48,950 nt of DNA from AC-32 sp038236705 (GCA_038236705.1 JBBRZN010000016.1:1-48950); one strand, 5' to 3'. Shown: positions 32,429 through 41,181, counted from the first letter of the stretch. Made by a program: numbers and translations. Notes: a model not told the origin generated them from the letters alone.

Positions 32429-33742
32429 GTGCGGCGCTACCACGTCACGACCTTCGGATGCCAGATGAACGCCCACGACTCGGAGCGGATCAAGGGCATG
32501 CTCGAGGAGCTCGGGCTCGGCGAGGCGCCGGCGCGGGAGGAGGCGGACGTGCTCGTCTTCAACACCTGCACGATCCGCGAGAAGCCCGACCAGCGCTTCG
32601 CGGCTCACCTGGCCCAGGCGCGGGCGCTGAAGCAGCGTGACCCGGACAAGGTGATCGCCGTCGGCGGCTGCTACGCGGAGGCGCAGCGGGACCGGCTCTT
32701 CACTCTTTATCCCTACGTGGACGTGGCCTTTGGGCCCGGCTCGATTCCGCATCTCGGAGAATGGCTCGGCGCCGGCGGGAGCGGGGTGGCCCCGGGCGCG
32801 TTCGGGCTGGACGAGCGGAGCTTCGCCGGGCGGCTCCCCAGGAGGCGGGAGCGCGACTTCCAGGCCTGGGTGCAGATCTCGATGGGCTGCAACTCCAAGT
32901 GCTCCTACTGCATCGTCCCGGCCGTGCGCGGCCGCGAGCAGAGCCGGCGCCCGGGCGAGATCGTCGCCGAGGTGACGGGCCTCGCCCGCGAAGGCGTGCG
33001 CGAGGTGACGCTGCTCGGCCAGAACGTCAACTCCTACGGGCGCGACGTGGGGAGCGACTTCGCGGAGCTCCTGCGCGCCTGCGACGCGGTCGAGGGCGTC
33101 CGCCGCATCCGCTTCACGAGCCCGCACCCGAAGGACTTCCGCGCGCCGGTGATCGCGGCGATGGCCGAGTGCGAGTCGGTTTGCGAGCACGCGCACCTGC
33201 CGCTCCAGTCCGGCTCGACGCGGATCCTGAAGGCGATGCGGCGCACGTACTCGCGGGAGCGCTACCTCCACCTTGCGGACGAGCTGCGTGCCGCGATTCC
33301 GGACCTCGCGCTCACCACCGACCTGATCGTCGGCTTCCCCGGCGAGACCGAGCAGGACTTCGAGGAGACGCTGACGGCGGTCGAGGAGGTCGGCTACGAC
33401 GGTGCCTTCACGTTCGTCTACTCGCCGCGGCAGGGCACGGAGGCCGCGACGATGCCCGATCAGGTGCCGGAGGAGGTCAAGCGGGAGCGGATCGAGCGCC
33501 TGGTCGAATCGGTCCAGCGCGTTGCCGCCGCCCGCAACCGCGAGCGTGTGGGCCGCGTCGAGGAGGTGCTCGTCGAGGGGCCGAGCCGCACCGACGCCGC
33601 GATCCTGCGAGGACGGACGCGGCGCAACACGACGGTCAACTTCACGGGCAGCGCAGCCCCGGGAGAGCTCGTCGGCGTCCGCATCGAGGACGCGAGCTCG
33701 ACGACGCTTCGCGGTGCGCAGCTCGAGGCCGCTGCCGCCTGA
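32429..33742 (+). CDS. miaB: tRNA-2-methylthio-N6-dimethylallyladenosine synthase
   Basis: Radical-SAM methylthiotransferase acting on i6A37 of tRNA. The N-terminal UPF0004 domain holds the auxiliary cluster cysteines (Cys11, Cys47, Cys81). The radical-SAM motif is CNSKCSYC (154-161). LLGQNVNSYG and FTSPHPKDF are MiaB-type sequences, and a TRAM domain ends the 437-residue protein. It overlaps miaA by 29 bases, so the enzyme is made together with the one that produces its substrate. Confidence 0.96.
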   Translation: MRRYHVTTFGCQMNAHDSERIKGMLEELGLGEAPAREEADVLVFNTCTIREKPDQRFAAHLAQARALKQRDPDKVIAVGGCYAEAQRDRLFTLYPYVDVAFGPGSIPHLGEWLGAGGSGVAPGAFGLDERSFAGRLPRRRERDFQAWVQISMGCNSKCSYCIVPAVRGREQSRRPGEIVAEVTGLAREGVREVTLLGQNVNSYGRDVGSDFAELLRACDAVEGVRRIRFTSPHPKDFRAPVIAAMAECESVCEHAHLPLQSGSTRILKAMRRTYSRERYLHLADELRAAIPDLALTTDLIVGFPGETEQDFEETLTAVEEVGYDGAFTFVYSPRQGTEAATMPDQVPEEVKRERIERLVESVQRVAAARNRERVGRVEEVLVEGPSRTDAAILRGRTRRNTTVNFTGSAAPGELVGVRIEDASSTTLRGAQLEAAAA

Positions 33743-34616
33743 AGTCCTAGCGATCTTCGGGCCGACCGCGTCGGGCAAGAGCGCCGTCGCGGAGGAGCTG
33801 GCGCGCAGGATCCCGGCAGAGCTGGTCTCCGCGGATGCGATGCAGGTCTACCGCGGGCTGCCGCTGCTGACGAACCAGTCCGGGTTTCCGACCCGGCTCG
33901 TGGGGGTGCTCGAGCTCGGCGACGAGGGCTCGGTGGCGGGGTATCAACGTCTTGCGCACGCCGCGATCGACGAGATCCTCGCGAGCGGACGCACACCGAT
34001 CGTCGTCGGCGGCACCGGTCTCTACCTGCGTGCAGCTCTGGGCCAGCTCGAGCTTCCGCCACCGCCGGCCCCGGGCGTGCGTGAACGGCTGGAGCGTTTC
34101 TACGACCGGGTCGGCGGGGAGCGGGCCCACGCGCTCCTGGCCGCGCGCGACCCCGCGGCCGTCGTGGTCGTGCACGCGAACGACCGCCGCCGCGTGGTGC
34201 GCGCGCTCGAGCTGGCCGAGGCGGGGTCGAGCCTGCGCCCCGGTGAAGACCGACTCTGGGGCGAGCACACGCGGCACCCGACGCTGATCGTCGGCCTCGA
34301 GCTTCCGCGTGACGAGCTGCTGCGCAGGATCGAGGCGCGCACGCGCCGGATGTTCGAACGCGGGGTCGAGGAGGAGGTGCGGCGGGCGCTCGCGGGGCCG
34401 GTCTCGGCCACGGCGCGCAGCGTCTTCGGCCTGCGCGAGGTCGCAGAGCTTCCGCGGGAAGAGGCGATCGAGGCGCTGATCGTGCGCACGCGCCGCTATG
34501 CGGCCTACCAGCGCAAGTGGATGCGGCGGATCCCCAGGCTCGTGCCGGTGCGCGCCGACCGGCCGACAGCGGAGGTTGCCACCGAGATACTTGGTAGCCT
34601 CGCCGGCGCCGGATGA
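33714..34616 (+). CDS. miaA: tRNA dimethylallyltransferase
   Basis: Transfers a dimethylallyl group to A37. The P-loop FGPTASGKS is near residue 16; then ELVSADAMQVYRGL, VGGTGLYLRA, and ANDRRRVVRALEL of the insertion/catalytic region. Start chosen as GTG 33714, inside the miaB 3' end, because no start codon lies closer to the P-loop; an in-frame reading from 33402 runs through miaB. 300 residues. ATGA overlap with dapF. Confidence 0.93.
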   Translation: MRSSRPLPPEVLAIFGPTASGKSAVAEELARRIPAELVSADAMQVYRGLPLLTNQSGFPTRLVGVLELGDEGSVAGYQRLAHAAIDEILASGRTPIVVGGTGLYLRAALGQLELPPPPAPGVRERLERFYDRVGGERAHALLAARDPAAVVVVHANDRRRVVRALELAEAGSSLRPGEDRLWGEHTRHPTLIVGLELPRDELLRRIEARTRRMFERGVEEEVRRALAGPVSATARSVFGLREVAELPREEAIEALIVRTRRYAAYQRKWMRRIPRLVPVRADRPTAEVATEILGSLAGAG

Positions 34617-35392
34617 AGCTCTCGAAGTGGCACGGGCTCGGGAACGACTACCTGCTCGTGGAGCGGGACGAGCTCGCGGCCCCGCTCACCGCCGAGCAGG
34701 TCAAGCGCATCTGCGACTACCACTTCGGCGTCGGCTCGGACGGGATTCTCGAGGTGGTCTCGGCCGCCGGCGACCGGGCCGAGGTCGTGATCTGGAACCC
34801 GGACGGCTCGACCGCCGAGCTCTCCGGAAACGGCACGCGCATCGCCGCGCGCTGGCTCGCCAGGCGCAACGGCGCGCGGGAGGTGCGAATCACGGTCGGT
34901 CCCCGTGAAGTGACGGCCCGGATGGGCGCGGGCGCCGAGGTCGAGCTGGACGTGGGCGCCGTCGAGGTGGGGGAGACGGAGACGATCCCGGTTGGCGGCG
35001 AGCAGGTCGAGCTGACGCGCGTCTCGGTCGGCAATCCGCATGCCGTCATCCGCCGCGAGCCGGAGCGCGCCGAGCTGCTGCGCCTCGGGCCGCTCATCGA
35101 GACCCACGAGCGCTTTCCGGAGCGGACGAACGTCCAGCTCGTCCGCGTGGACAATCCGAGCGAGCTCACCGTCGGCGTCTGGGAGCGGGGCGCGGGGGAG
35201 ACGCTCTCCTCCGGCACCAGCGCCGTCGCCGCCAGCGCGGCCGCAGTGGCCAACGGCTGGTGCGAGAGCCCGGTGACCGTGCACCTCGCAGGAGGTGACC
35301 TGCTGGTCGAGCTCGCCGGCGGCGAGGCGCGCCTGACAGGCCCGGCCGAGGAGATCTGCCTCGTCGAGCTAGCCGAGGAGTTCGCGTTGTGA
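34613..35392 (+). CDS. dapF: diaminopimelate epimerase homologue with both catalytic Cys replaced by Ser
   Basis: A 259-residue protein with the DapF two-lobed sequence: KWHGLGNDYL, FGVGSDGI, NPDGS, VGNPHAVI (His143), WERGAGET (Glu191). Canonical DapF interconverts LL- and meso-DAP with two cysteines, in the contexts CGNG and CGTG. Here these read SGNG (Ser71, codon TCC) and SGTS (Ser200, codon TCC). Other ligand-binding residues are kept, the frame is open and the gene sits between miaA and dapL with 4-base overlaps, so decay is unlikely. In studied DapF, single Cys-to-Ser changes abolish or greatly lower epimerisation. It may use Ser, act differently, or belong to a Thermoleophilia-type variant clade. 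Confidence 0.9.
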   Translation: MKLSKWHGLGNDYLLVERDELAAPLTAEQVKRICDYHFGVGSDGILEVVSAAGDRAEVVIWNPDGSTAELSGNGTRIAARWLARRNGAREVRITVGPREVTARMGAGAEVELDVGAVEVGETETIPVGGEQVELTRVSVGNPHAVIRREPERAELLRLGPLIETHERFPERTNVQLVRVDNPSELTVGVWERGAGETLSSGTSAVAASAAAVANGWCESPVTVHLAGGDLLVELAGGEARLTGPAEEICLVELAEEFAL

Positions 35393-36567
35393 GATTCGCG
35401 AAACGGCTCGACGCGGTGCCCCCGTACCTCTTTGCTGAGCTGGAACGCAAGCTCGCGGAGAAGCGGCGTGAAGGCGTCGACGTGATCAGCCTCGGGATCG
35501 GCGACCCCGACCTGCCGACGCCGCAGTCGGTCGTGGATGCGCTGATCGCGGGAGCGCGTGACGCGGCGACCCACCAATACCCCACCAACCACGGCTCGGA
35601 GGAGCTCCGCGAGGCAGCCGCCGGCTTCTACCGCGACCGCTTCGGCGTCGAGCTCGACCCCGGCTCAGAGCTCGTCCCTGCCCTCGGCGGCAAAGAGGCG
35701 GTCGGGCACATCGCGCTGACGCTGCTCGACCCGGGTGACGTTTCGCTCTCGCCGGATCCCGGCTACCCGCCGTACACCTCCGGGCCGTTGTTCGCGGGCG
35801 CCGAGCTCCATTACCTCCCGCTCGAGGAGGCGAACGGCTTCCTGCCCGATCTCGAGGCGATTCCGGACGAGATCGCCGCCCGCGCCAACCTGCTCTACCT
35901 CAACTACCCGAACAACCCCACCGGCGCGATCGTGCGGCCGGGGTACTTCGAGCGTGCCGTCGAGTTCGCCCGAGCCAACGAGCTCGTCGTCGTCCACGAC
36001 AACGCCTACTCGGAGATCTGCTTCGACGGCTACCGCGCGCCGAGCTTCCTCGAGACCCCGGGGGCAAAGGAGGTCGGCGTCGAGATTTTCTCGATCTCGA
36101 AGGGCTGGAACATGACCGGCTGGCGCTCCGGCCTCGTCGCGGGGAATGCGGAGGTGGTCGAGCGCTACCGGCAGCTCAAGACGAACCTCGACTCGGGGAT
36201 GTTCGGGGCGGTGCAGCGCGCGACGATCGCCGCGCTGACCGATGCACATGACTTCCCGCGCGAGATGTCGGAGGTCTACCGCCGCCGGCGTGACCTGGTC
36301 GCCGAGGGCCTCGCGGCGATTGGGCTCGAGGTCACGTCGCCCAAGGCCACGCCCTATTTCTGGGTGCGCGTGCCGGAAGGCCACACCTCCGAGTCCTTCA
36401 CGGAGCTCGTGCTCGAGCAGGCCGGGGTGCTCGTCTCGCCGGGCCCCGCGTACGGCCCGAGCGGCGAGGGCTTCTTCCGGATCTCCGTCACCGTGCCCGA
36501 CGACCGCCTCGAAGAGGCCGTGCGCCGAATCGAGTCCTCGCTGCGGAGCGGCATAATCACAGCGTGA
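35389..36567 (+). CDS. dapL: LL-diaminopimelate aminotransferase (PLP)
   Basis: A class I/II PLP aminotransferase of 392 residues: YPTNHGSEELREA, NYPNNPTGAIV, HDNAYSEICFDG, and the Schiff-base Lys in SISKGWNMTGWR. Gene neighbours (dapF) and the DapL2-type ending support LL-DAP formation directly from tetrahydrodipicolinate, bypassing succinylation or acetylation. Related aminotransferases differ subtly, so substrate assignment is by context. It overlaps dapF and hflX by four bases. Confidence 0.87.
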   Translation: MRFAKRLDAVPPYLFAELERKLAEKRREGVDVISLGIGDPDLPTPQSVVDALIAGARDAATHQYPTNHGSEELREAAAGFYRDRFGVELDPGSELVPALGGKEAVGHIALTLLDPGDVSLSPDPGYPPYTSGPLFAGAELHYLPLEEANGFLPDLEAIPDEIAARANLLYLNYPNNPTGAIVRPGYFERAVEFARANELVVVHDNAYSEICFDGYRAPSFLETPGAKEVGVEIFSISKGWNMTGWRSGLVAGNAEVVERYRQLKTNLDSGMFGAVQRATIAALTDAHDFPREMSEVYRRRRDLVAEGLAAIGLEVTSPKATPYFWVRVPEGHTSESFTELVLEQAGVLVSPGPAYGPSGEGFFRISVTVPDDRLEEAVRRIESSLRSGIITA

Positions 36568-37886
36568 CGAACCGCCAGCCCGACCCGGCTCCGGGCGCAG
36601 AGCCCGAGCGCGGGTTCGTCCTCGCCGCACCGCCGAAGGGATCCGACGTCGGCGCCGAGCTGGCCGAGCTGCGGGAGCTCGCTCGCACGGCCGGGGTCGA
36701 GCCGGTGGCCGAACTGGTGCAGCAGCGTGGGCGGCCCGATCCGCGCACCTACATCGGCAAGGGGAAGCTGACAGAGCTGAAGGAGGCGTTCCCGCAGTCC
36801 GGCGCGGAGTCCCTGATCGTGGACGACGAGCTCTCGCCGACCCAGCAGCGCCAGCTAGAGGACGCGTTGCAGGCGCGGGTGGTCGACCGCACGCAGCTGA
36901 TCCTCGACATCTTCGCCCAGCATGCCGTCAGCGCCGAAGGCAAGCTCCAGGTCGAGCTCGCGCAGCTGGAGTACAACCTCCCGCGCATGCGCGGCCTCTG
37001 GCAGCACCTCGAGCGGCTGGGCGGCGGCCTCGGCACGCGCGGCCCCGGCGAGAGCCAGCTCGAGACCGACCGCCGCCTCGCCCGCCGCCGGGTGACGCTC
37101 CTGCGTCAGCGGCTGCGCACGCTTGCCAAGCAGCGCTCGACCCGGCGCAAGTCCCGGCGCCGCTCGGAGACGCCGACGATCGCGCTCGCCGGCTACACCA
37201 ACGTCGGCAAGTCGACGCTCCTAAATGCGCTCACGGACGCGGGTGCCTCCGTGAACGACCGGCTGTTCGAGACGCTCGACCCGACCACACGTGGTTTCGA
37301 GGAGGAGGGGCGGCGCTACCTCGTGACCGACACCGTCGGGTTCATCCGCCGGCTGCCGCACCAACTGGTCGAGGGCTTCGCAGCCACGCTCGAGGAGACG
37401 CTCGTGGCCGACCTCATCCTGCACGTCGCGGACGCCTCGGTCTCGGACTCCGAGCTCGACGAAATGCTGGGCGCTGTGGACGCTGTGCTCGGCGAGATCG
37501 GGGCGAACGAGCTGCCGATCGAGCTCGTACTGAACAAGATCGACGAAGCCGACCCGCTGCAGCGCAAGCGCCTGGGCAACCGCTTTCCCGACGCCGTCCA
37601 GGTCTCCGCGCGCACCGGCGAGGGCCTGGACGACCTGCGGCACCGGATCGCCGAGCGGTTCGGCGAGCGCTTCGAGCCCGTGCGGCTGCTGATCCCGTAC
37701 GACGAAGGCGGAAAGCTGGCCGAGCTGTACGCGCTCGGCGCGCCGGTGGACGAGCGTGCCGACCGGGCTGACGGGGTCTTCGTGCGCGCCCGCCTCCCGC
37801 GCCGCGAGGTGCGGCGGTTCGCCCCGTACCTCATCGTCGAGGAGCGCGAGAGCGGGAACGAGACCCCGGCACGGTCGAGCGCGTGA
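36564..37886 (+). CDS. hflX: ribosome-associated GTPase HflX
   Basis: A 440-residue GTPase that splits or rescues stalled 70S ribosomes. The N-terminal HflX domain shows DPRTYIGKGKLTEL and VVDRTQLILDIFAQHA; GTRGPGESQLETDRR links to a coiled coil. The G domain has G1 GYTNVGKST, G3 DTVGFI and G4 NKID. The product ends in an Arg/Glu-rich tail. GTG start in overlap with dapL; GTGA overlap with dut. Confidence 0.96.
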   Translation: MTNRQPDPAPGAEPERGFVLAAPPKGSDVGAELAELRELARTAGVEPVAELVQQRGRPDPRTYIGKGKLTELKEAFPQSGAESLIVDDELSPTQQRQLEDALQARVVDRTQLILDIFAQHAVSAEGKLQVELAQLEYNLPRMRGLWQHLERLGGGLGTRGPGESQLETDRRLARRRVTLLRQRLRTLAKQRSTRRKSRRRSETPTIALAGYTNVGKSTLLNALTDAGASVNDRLFETLDPTTRGFEEEGRRYLVTDTVGFIRRLPHQLVEGFAATLEETLVADLILHVADASVSDSELDEMLGAVDAVLGEIGANELPIELVLNKIDEADPLQRKRLGNRFPDAVQVSARTGEGLDDLRHRIAERFGERFEPVRLLIPYDEGGKLAELYALGAPVDERADRADGVFVRARLPRREVRRFAPYLIVEERESGNETPARSSA

Positions 37887-38317
37887 TCGAGCTACCGATT
37901 CGCCGCCTGCGCGAGGACGCGGTCCTGCCCGAACGTGCGTACGCGGGCGATGCGGGCCTCGACCTCTCGGCCTGCGAGCGACACGAGCTCGGACCGGGGG
38001 AGCGCGCGGTCGTCGGCACGGGACTGGCCGTGGCCGTCCCGGAGGGCTATGCGGGATTCGTGCAGCCGCGCTCCGGGCTGGCGGCCCGGCACGGGATCAC
38101 AGTCGTCAACGCACCCGGGCTCGTCGATTCCGGCTACCGCGGGGAGCTCCGGGTCGTCCTGCTCAACACGGATCCGCGCGAGCCGTTCGTGGTCGAGCCC
38201 GGGATGCGGATCGCCCAGCTCGTCGTGCTACTGGTGCCCGAGGTCGAGCTCGCCCAGGTGGAGGAGCTCCCCGAGAGCGAGCGCGGCGTGCGCGGCTTCG
38301 GCTCCTCGAGAACATGA
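37883..38317 (+). CDS. dut: deoxyuridine 5'-triphosphate nucleotidohydrolase
   Basis: Hydrolyses dUTP to dUMP. A 144-residue trimeric-type dUTPase with motif 1 AGDAGLDL, motif 2 PRSGLAARHGI, motif 3 GLVDSGYRGEL with the catalytic Asp, motif 4 RIAQLVV and the C-terminal glycine-rich motif 5 RGVRGFGSS, which closes the active site. GTG start overlapping hflX. ATGA overlap with the NUDIX gene. Confidence 0.97.
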   Translation: MIELPIRRLREDAVLPERAYAGDAGLDLSACERHELGPGERAVVGTGLAVAVPEGYAGFVQPRSGLAARHGITVVNAPGLVDSGYRGELRVVLLNTDPREPFVVEPGMRIAQLVVLLVPEVELAQVEELPESERGVRGFGSSRT

Positions 38318-38769
38318 TGGAGCCCCGCATCCGTGTCTCCGCGATCTTGCGCTGGCAGGCCAGCCTGCTCCTCTGCCGGCACGAGAAGGGCGGGCGTGAG
38401 TACTGGCTCCTCCCGGGCGGAGGCGTCGACTCGGGCGAGAGCCTCGTGGACGCGCTCCATCGCGAGCTGCTCGAGGAGCTCGGCATCGAAGACGAGATTC
38501 CGGTCGAGGGCCCGGTGGCGATCGCCGATTCGATCGCGCCCGTGCGCAGCTTCGCCGCGAAGCACGTCGTCCACATCATCTTCGCCGGCGACCTGACCGG
38601 CCGGTCGCTCGAGACGGTCACCTCGCAGGATGCCGCCGTGCGCGGGCACCGGCTGTTCGGCCCCGAGGAGCTCGACGAGGTCGTGCTGCACCCGCCGATC
38701 CAGCGGTTCCTCCAACGCTGGACGCCGGGCGACCCAGCGGTCTACCTTGGCGCCCTCTGGGTCCCGTAA
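38314..38769 (+). CDS. NUDIX hydrolase
   Basis: A 151-residue NUDIX protein. The box GGGVDSGESLVDALHRELLEE, continuing to LGI, fits Gx5Ex7REUxEExGU. Nucleoside diphosphate derivatives are likely substrates; co-expression with dUTPase suggests nucleotide-pool cleaning, which is inference. The start is ATG 38314 (overlapping the dut stop), immediately followed by a second ATG. Last gene of the miaB-to-NUDIX operon; a palindrome begins one base after its stop. Confidence 0.92.
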   Translation: MMEPRIRVSAILRWQASLLLCRHEKGGREYWLLPGGGVDSGESLVDALHRELLEELGIEDEIPVEGPVAIADSIAPVRSFAAKHVVHIIFAGDLTGRSLETVTSQDAAVRGHRLFGPEELDEVVLHPPIQRFLQRWTPGDPAVYLGALWVP

Positions 38770-38770
38770 C

Positions 38771-38791
38771 CAAGTAACAGTCTGTTACTTG
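38771..38791. repeat. 21-bp palindrome, copy 1
   Basis: Arms CAAGTAACAG and CTGTTACTTG around a central T. It starts one base after the NUDIX TAA stop. As RNA it can fold as an 8-bp stem with a 5-nt loop. Identical to copy 2 at 38861-38881. Probably a 3'-end hairpin or terminator; an operator is possible but less likely at a 3' end. Confidence 0.7.
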
Positions 38792-38860
38792 GAACAGCCC
38801 TTGCCGCCCGCAAAACGGCTTGAACACCCGCGGGGGAGAAGGCCCACCGCTTCAACCCCT

Positions 38861-38881
38861 CAAGTAACAGTCTGTTACTTG
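38861..38881. repeat. 21-bp palindrome, copy 2
   Basis: Exact repeat of 38771-38791. On the minus strand it begins two bases after the gatD stop (38884-38886), mirroring copy 1. The 69 bases between the copies hold no gene. Confidence 0.7.
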
Positions 38882-38883
38882 TC

Positions 38884-39633
38884 TCAGAAACGGCCACCGC
38901 GCGATCTCGCTCTTGCTGCGGAGACTGCGTGGGCTTCGGCCTCCAGTTCGTCTTCGAGGGGTTGGAGCCGCGCCGGTTCGCCGGCGCGGTGAGAAAGCGC
39001 CTGCGCGAGGAGCCAGTCGGCCAGCCAGGGGTTGCGGGGCAGAAGCGGGCCGTGGAGGTACGTGCCGATCACCCGCCCGGCCCGGCAGCCCTCGTGGCCG
39101 CTGGCGCCGTCGTTCCCGAACCCGGCCAGCACGCGGCCGAGCGGCACGGCCCCCTTGTCGAGGTACGTGCGGCCCGCATGGTTCTCGAAGCCCGCCAGCG
39201 AGCGCGGTTGGCCTGGCTCGAGCTCGCACTCCAGCAGCACGTCTCCGATCATGCGGCGCTCCCCCGCAACGGTGTGGAGAGGCAGGAGGCCGGCGCCGGG
39301 CAGCTCGTCGCCGCTCTGGTCGCGGTAGAAGCGCCCGAAGAGCTGATAGCCGCCGCAGACGGCCAGAGCCGCGGCTCCGCCCGCGACCGCCGCCTTGAGC
39401 GCGGCGCCCATCGCTGCAAGGGCAGGCGCGACCAGCTCCTGCTCCCGGTCCTGGCCGCCGCCGACGTAGTAGAGGTCGTGCGCGCCCGCCTGCAGCTCGT
39501 CGCCGGGCTCGAGCGCCCGCACCTCGAGCTCGTGCCCGCGCCAGGCCGCGCGGCGCTCCAGCACCGCGATGTTGCCGCGGTCGGCGTAGATGTTGAGGTA
39601 GTCCGGGAAGAGGTGGCCGACGACGATCTTCAT
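38884..39633 (-). CDS. gatD: lipid II isoglutaminyl synthase, glutaminase subunit
   Basis: A 249-residue class I (triad) glutamine amidotransferase that supplies ammonia to MurT for amidating D-Glu of the peptidoglycan stem. The nucleophile is Cys93 in AVCGGYQLFG; His in GTYLHGPLL near 198. The N-terminus (MKIVVGHLFPDYLNIYADRG) is of GatD/CobB-CobQ type. The ATG at 39633 overlaps the murT stop by four bases. A longer in-frame reading extends into murT and is spurious. Confidence 0.93.
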   Translation of the reverse strand: MKIVVGHLFPDYLNIYADRGNIAVLERRAAWRGHELEVRALEPGDELQAGAHDLYYVGGGQDREQELVAPALAAMGAALKAAVAGGAAALAVCGGYQLFGRFYRDQSGDELPGAGLLPLHTVAGERRMIGDVLLECELEPGQPRSLAGFENHAGRTYLDKGAVPLGRVLAGFGNDGASGHEGCRAGRVIGTYLHGPLLPRNPWLADWLLAQALSHRAGEPARLQPLEDELEAEAHAVSAARARSRGGRF

Positions 39634-41006
39634 GCCGCTGCCTCCCAGTAGGGCTTGACGAAGCCGCGTCGCGCTACGAGGTCGCGCAGGCCCAGCATCG
39701 CGGTGTAGGTCGGAAGAGCAACGAGCTCCTCGCCCGGCGGCGTCAGCTCGAGGCCCCGGTCGAGCGCCTTCTCGAGCGACGGCATGACCTCGATCGCCCC
39801 CGCCGGAAGGCCGGCGTACTTGAAGCGCAGCGCCAGCTCCGCCGCCCGCTCGCCGCTTGCGATCAGGCGCTCCAGGCCGCCGAGGAGGGGCTCGAAGTCC
39901 ACGTCCCAGATCCACGAGACGTCGCGCCCGTCGGCGATCTCGTCGTTCAGGGCCACGAGCAACAGCCGAGGCGGCGTCCCGGTCAGCAGCGTCCGCACGA
40001 CCTCGTTTGCGCCCGCCGGGTTCTTGATCAGCAGGACGAGCAGCGAGCGCTCGCCGATCGCGATGCGCTCGAAGCGGCCGAACGCCGCAGAAAAGCCCTG
40101 CAAACCGGCGTGAACCTCTTCCAGAGAGGCGCCGAGCGCACGGCCCAGCGCAGCCGCCGCGAGCGCGTTGTAGACGTTGTAGAGGCCGGGCACGGCCAGC
40201 TCGACGCGGCGTGTGCCCTCCGGCGTCACCAGGTCGAACGAGACGCTGTCGAGGCCGTGCAACTCGATCTCGCGCCCGCGCACGTGAAGAAGAGGGCGCG
40301 AGTGGCCACAAGCCGGACAGCGGTAGTCCCCGAGGTGGCCGATGTAGGCCGCCGCGTACACGTACGGCGTGCCGCAGCGGACACACCACTTCGAGTCCGC
40401 AGCGTGCTGGAGCTCCGACGAGGCGTGCCTTGGGTCGTCGAGGCCGAAAACCGTGGAACCGGGCCGCTCCGATGCGAGGTCACCGACCTGCGGGTCGTCC
40501 CCGTTGACGACCAGCGCGGCCTCGGCCGGTAGCTCCCGCACCGTGGCCCGCCAGCGCTCCACCAGGAGCTCGAGCTCGCCGTAGCGGTCGAGCTGGTCGC
40601 GGAACAGGTTGCCGAGTGAGACCGCGTGAGGCTTCAGCCGCCGGGCGACCTCGGGCAGCGCCGCCTCGTCCACCTCGAAGAGCCCGAGCTCCGCCTCCCG
40701 CGCGGCCAGCAGGGCAGAGGCGACTCCCGAAACCAGATTGGCACCGGAGCGGTTGTGCGCCAATCGCACGGACGGCGCCAGGATGCGTGCAACCATCGCG
40801 GCCGTCGTGGTCTTGCCGTTCGTCGCCGAGATGAGCGCCGATCCACGCGGGAGGCGCGCTACGAGCAAGTCTACAGCGCCCGGATCGAGCTTCCAGAGCA
40901 GCTTTCCGGGCACCGTCGTGCCGCCGCCGGCCCCGACCACACGGGAAAGCCCGGCCGCCGCGCGTGCGAGCAGGATCTCGAGGGAGAGCGGCAGGAGCGG
41001 ACTCAC
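39630..41006 (-). CDS. murT: lipid II isoglutaminyl synthase, MurT ligase subunit
   Basis: A Mur-ligase-like ATPase that activates lipid II D-Glu for amidation with GatD. P-loop SATNGKTTTAAM; AHNRSGANL; VVNGDDP; a four-Cys zinc ribbon (CVRCGTPY and CPACGHS), diagnostic for MurT; KNPAGANEVVR in the C-terminal DUF1727 domain. Start is set at GTG 41006 because it gives the usual short hydrophobic head (SLEILLARAAAGLSRVVG, then GGGTTVPGK) and has TAGCGT seven bases upstream. An in-frame GTG at 41042 would add 12 residues. Confidence 0.93.
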   Translation of the reverse strand: MSPLLPLSLEILLARAAAGLSRVVGAGGGTTVPGKLLWKLDPGAVDLLVARLPRGSALISATNGKTTTAAMVARILAPSVRLAHNRSGANLVSGVASALLAAREAELGLFEVDEAALPEVARRLKPHAVSLGNLFRDQLDRYGELELLVERWRATVRELPAEAALVVNGDDPQVGDLASERPGSTVFGLDDPRHASSELQHAADSKWCVRCGTPYVYAAAYIGHLGDYRCPACGHSRPLLHVRGREIELHGLDSVSFDLVTPEGTRRVELAVPGLYNVYNALAAAALGRALGASLEEVHAGLQGFSAAFGRFERIAIGERSLLVLLIKNPAGANEVVRTLLTGTPPRLLLVALNDEIADGRDVSWIWDVDFEPLLGGLERLIASGERAAELALRFKYAGLPAGAIEVMPSLEKALDRGLELTPPGEELVALPTYTAMLGLRDLVARRGFVKPYWEAAA

Positions 41007-41013
41007 GCGGAGC

Positions 41014-41019
41014 ACGCTA
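41014..41019 (-). promoter_or_regulatory. -10 box of murT
   Basis: TAGCGT on the minus strand, seven bases before the murT GTG at 41006. No Shine-Dalgarno is present, which again fits a leaderless transcript. Confidence 0.45.
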
Positions 41020-41139
41020 CCTCGGAGAGTCGGTCCGCTCACCCGTTAGAGAGAACTTTCCCGCCACTCCCGGCCTCGCGTATTCCTCGCTTCGTAGCAC
41101 GCCTCGACTAGCAAAGGCCCGCAAACGCTAGCCCGGAAC

Positions 41140-41167
41140 TTGCATCTCGGCGAAGTTGCTCTATTCT
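41140..41167 (+). promoter_or_regulatory. promoter of HNH-repeat protein gene
   Basis: TTGCAT (41140-41145), 16-base spacer, TATTCT (41162-41167), in an unusually A+T-rich patch. The TTG start follows 14 bases later, so the leader is very short. Confidence 0.6.
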
Positions 41168-41181
41168 ATTTTCAGATCACC

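Noticed and set aside
38771..38881. Short CRISPR array
   Set aside because: Only two copies, the repeat is fully palindromic, the single intervening segment is 69 bases, no cas genes are present, and both copies align with gene 3' ends.
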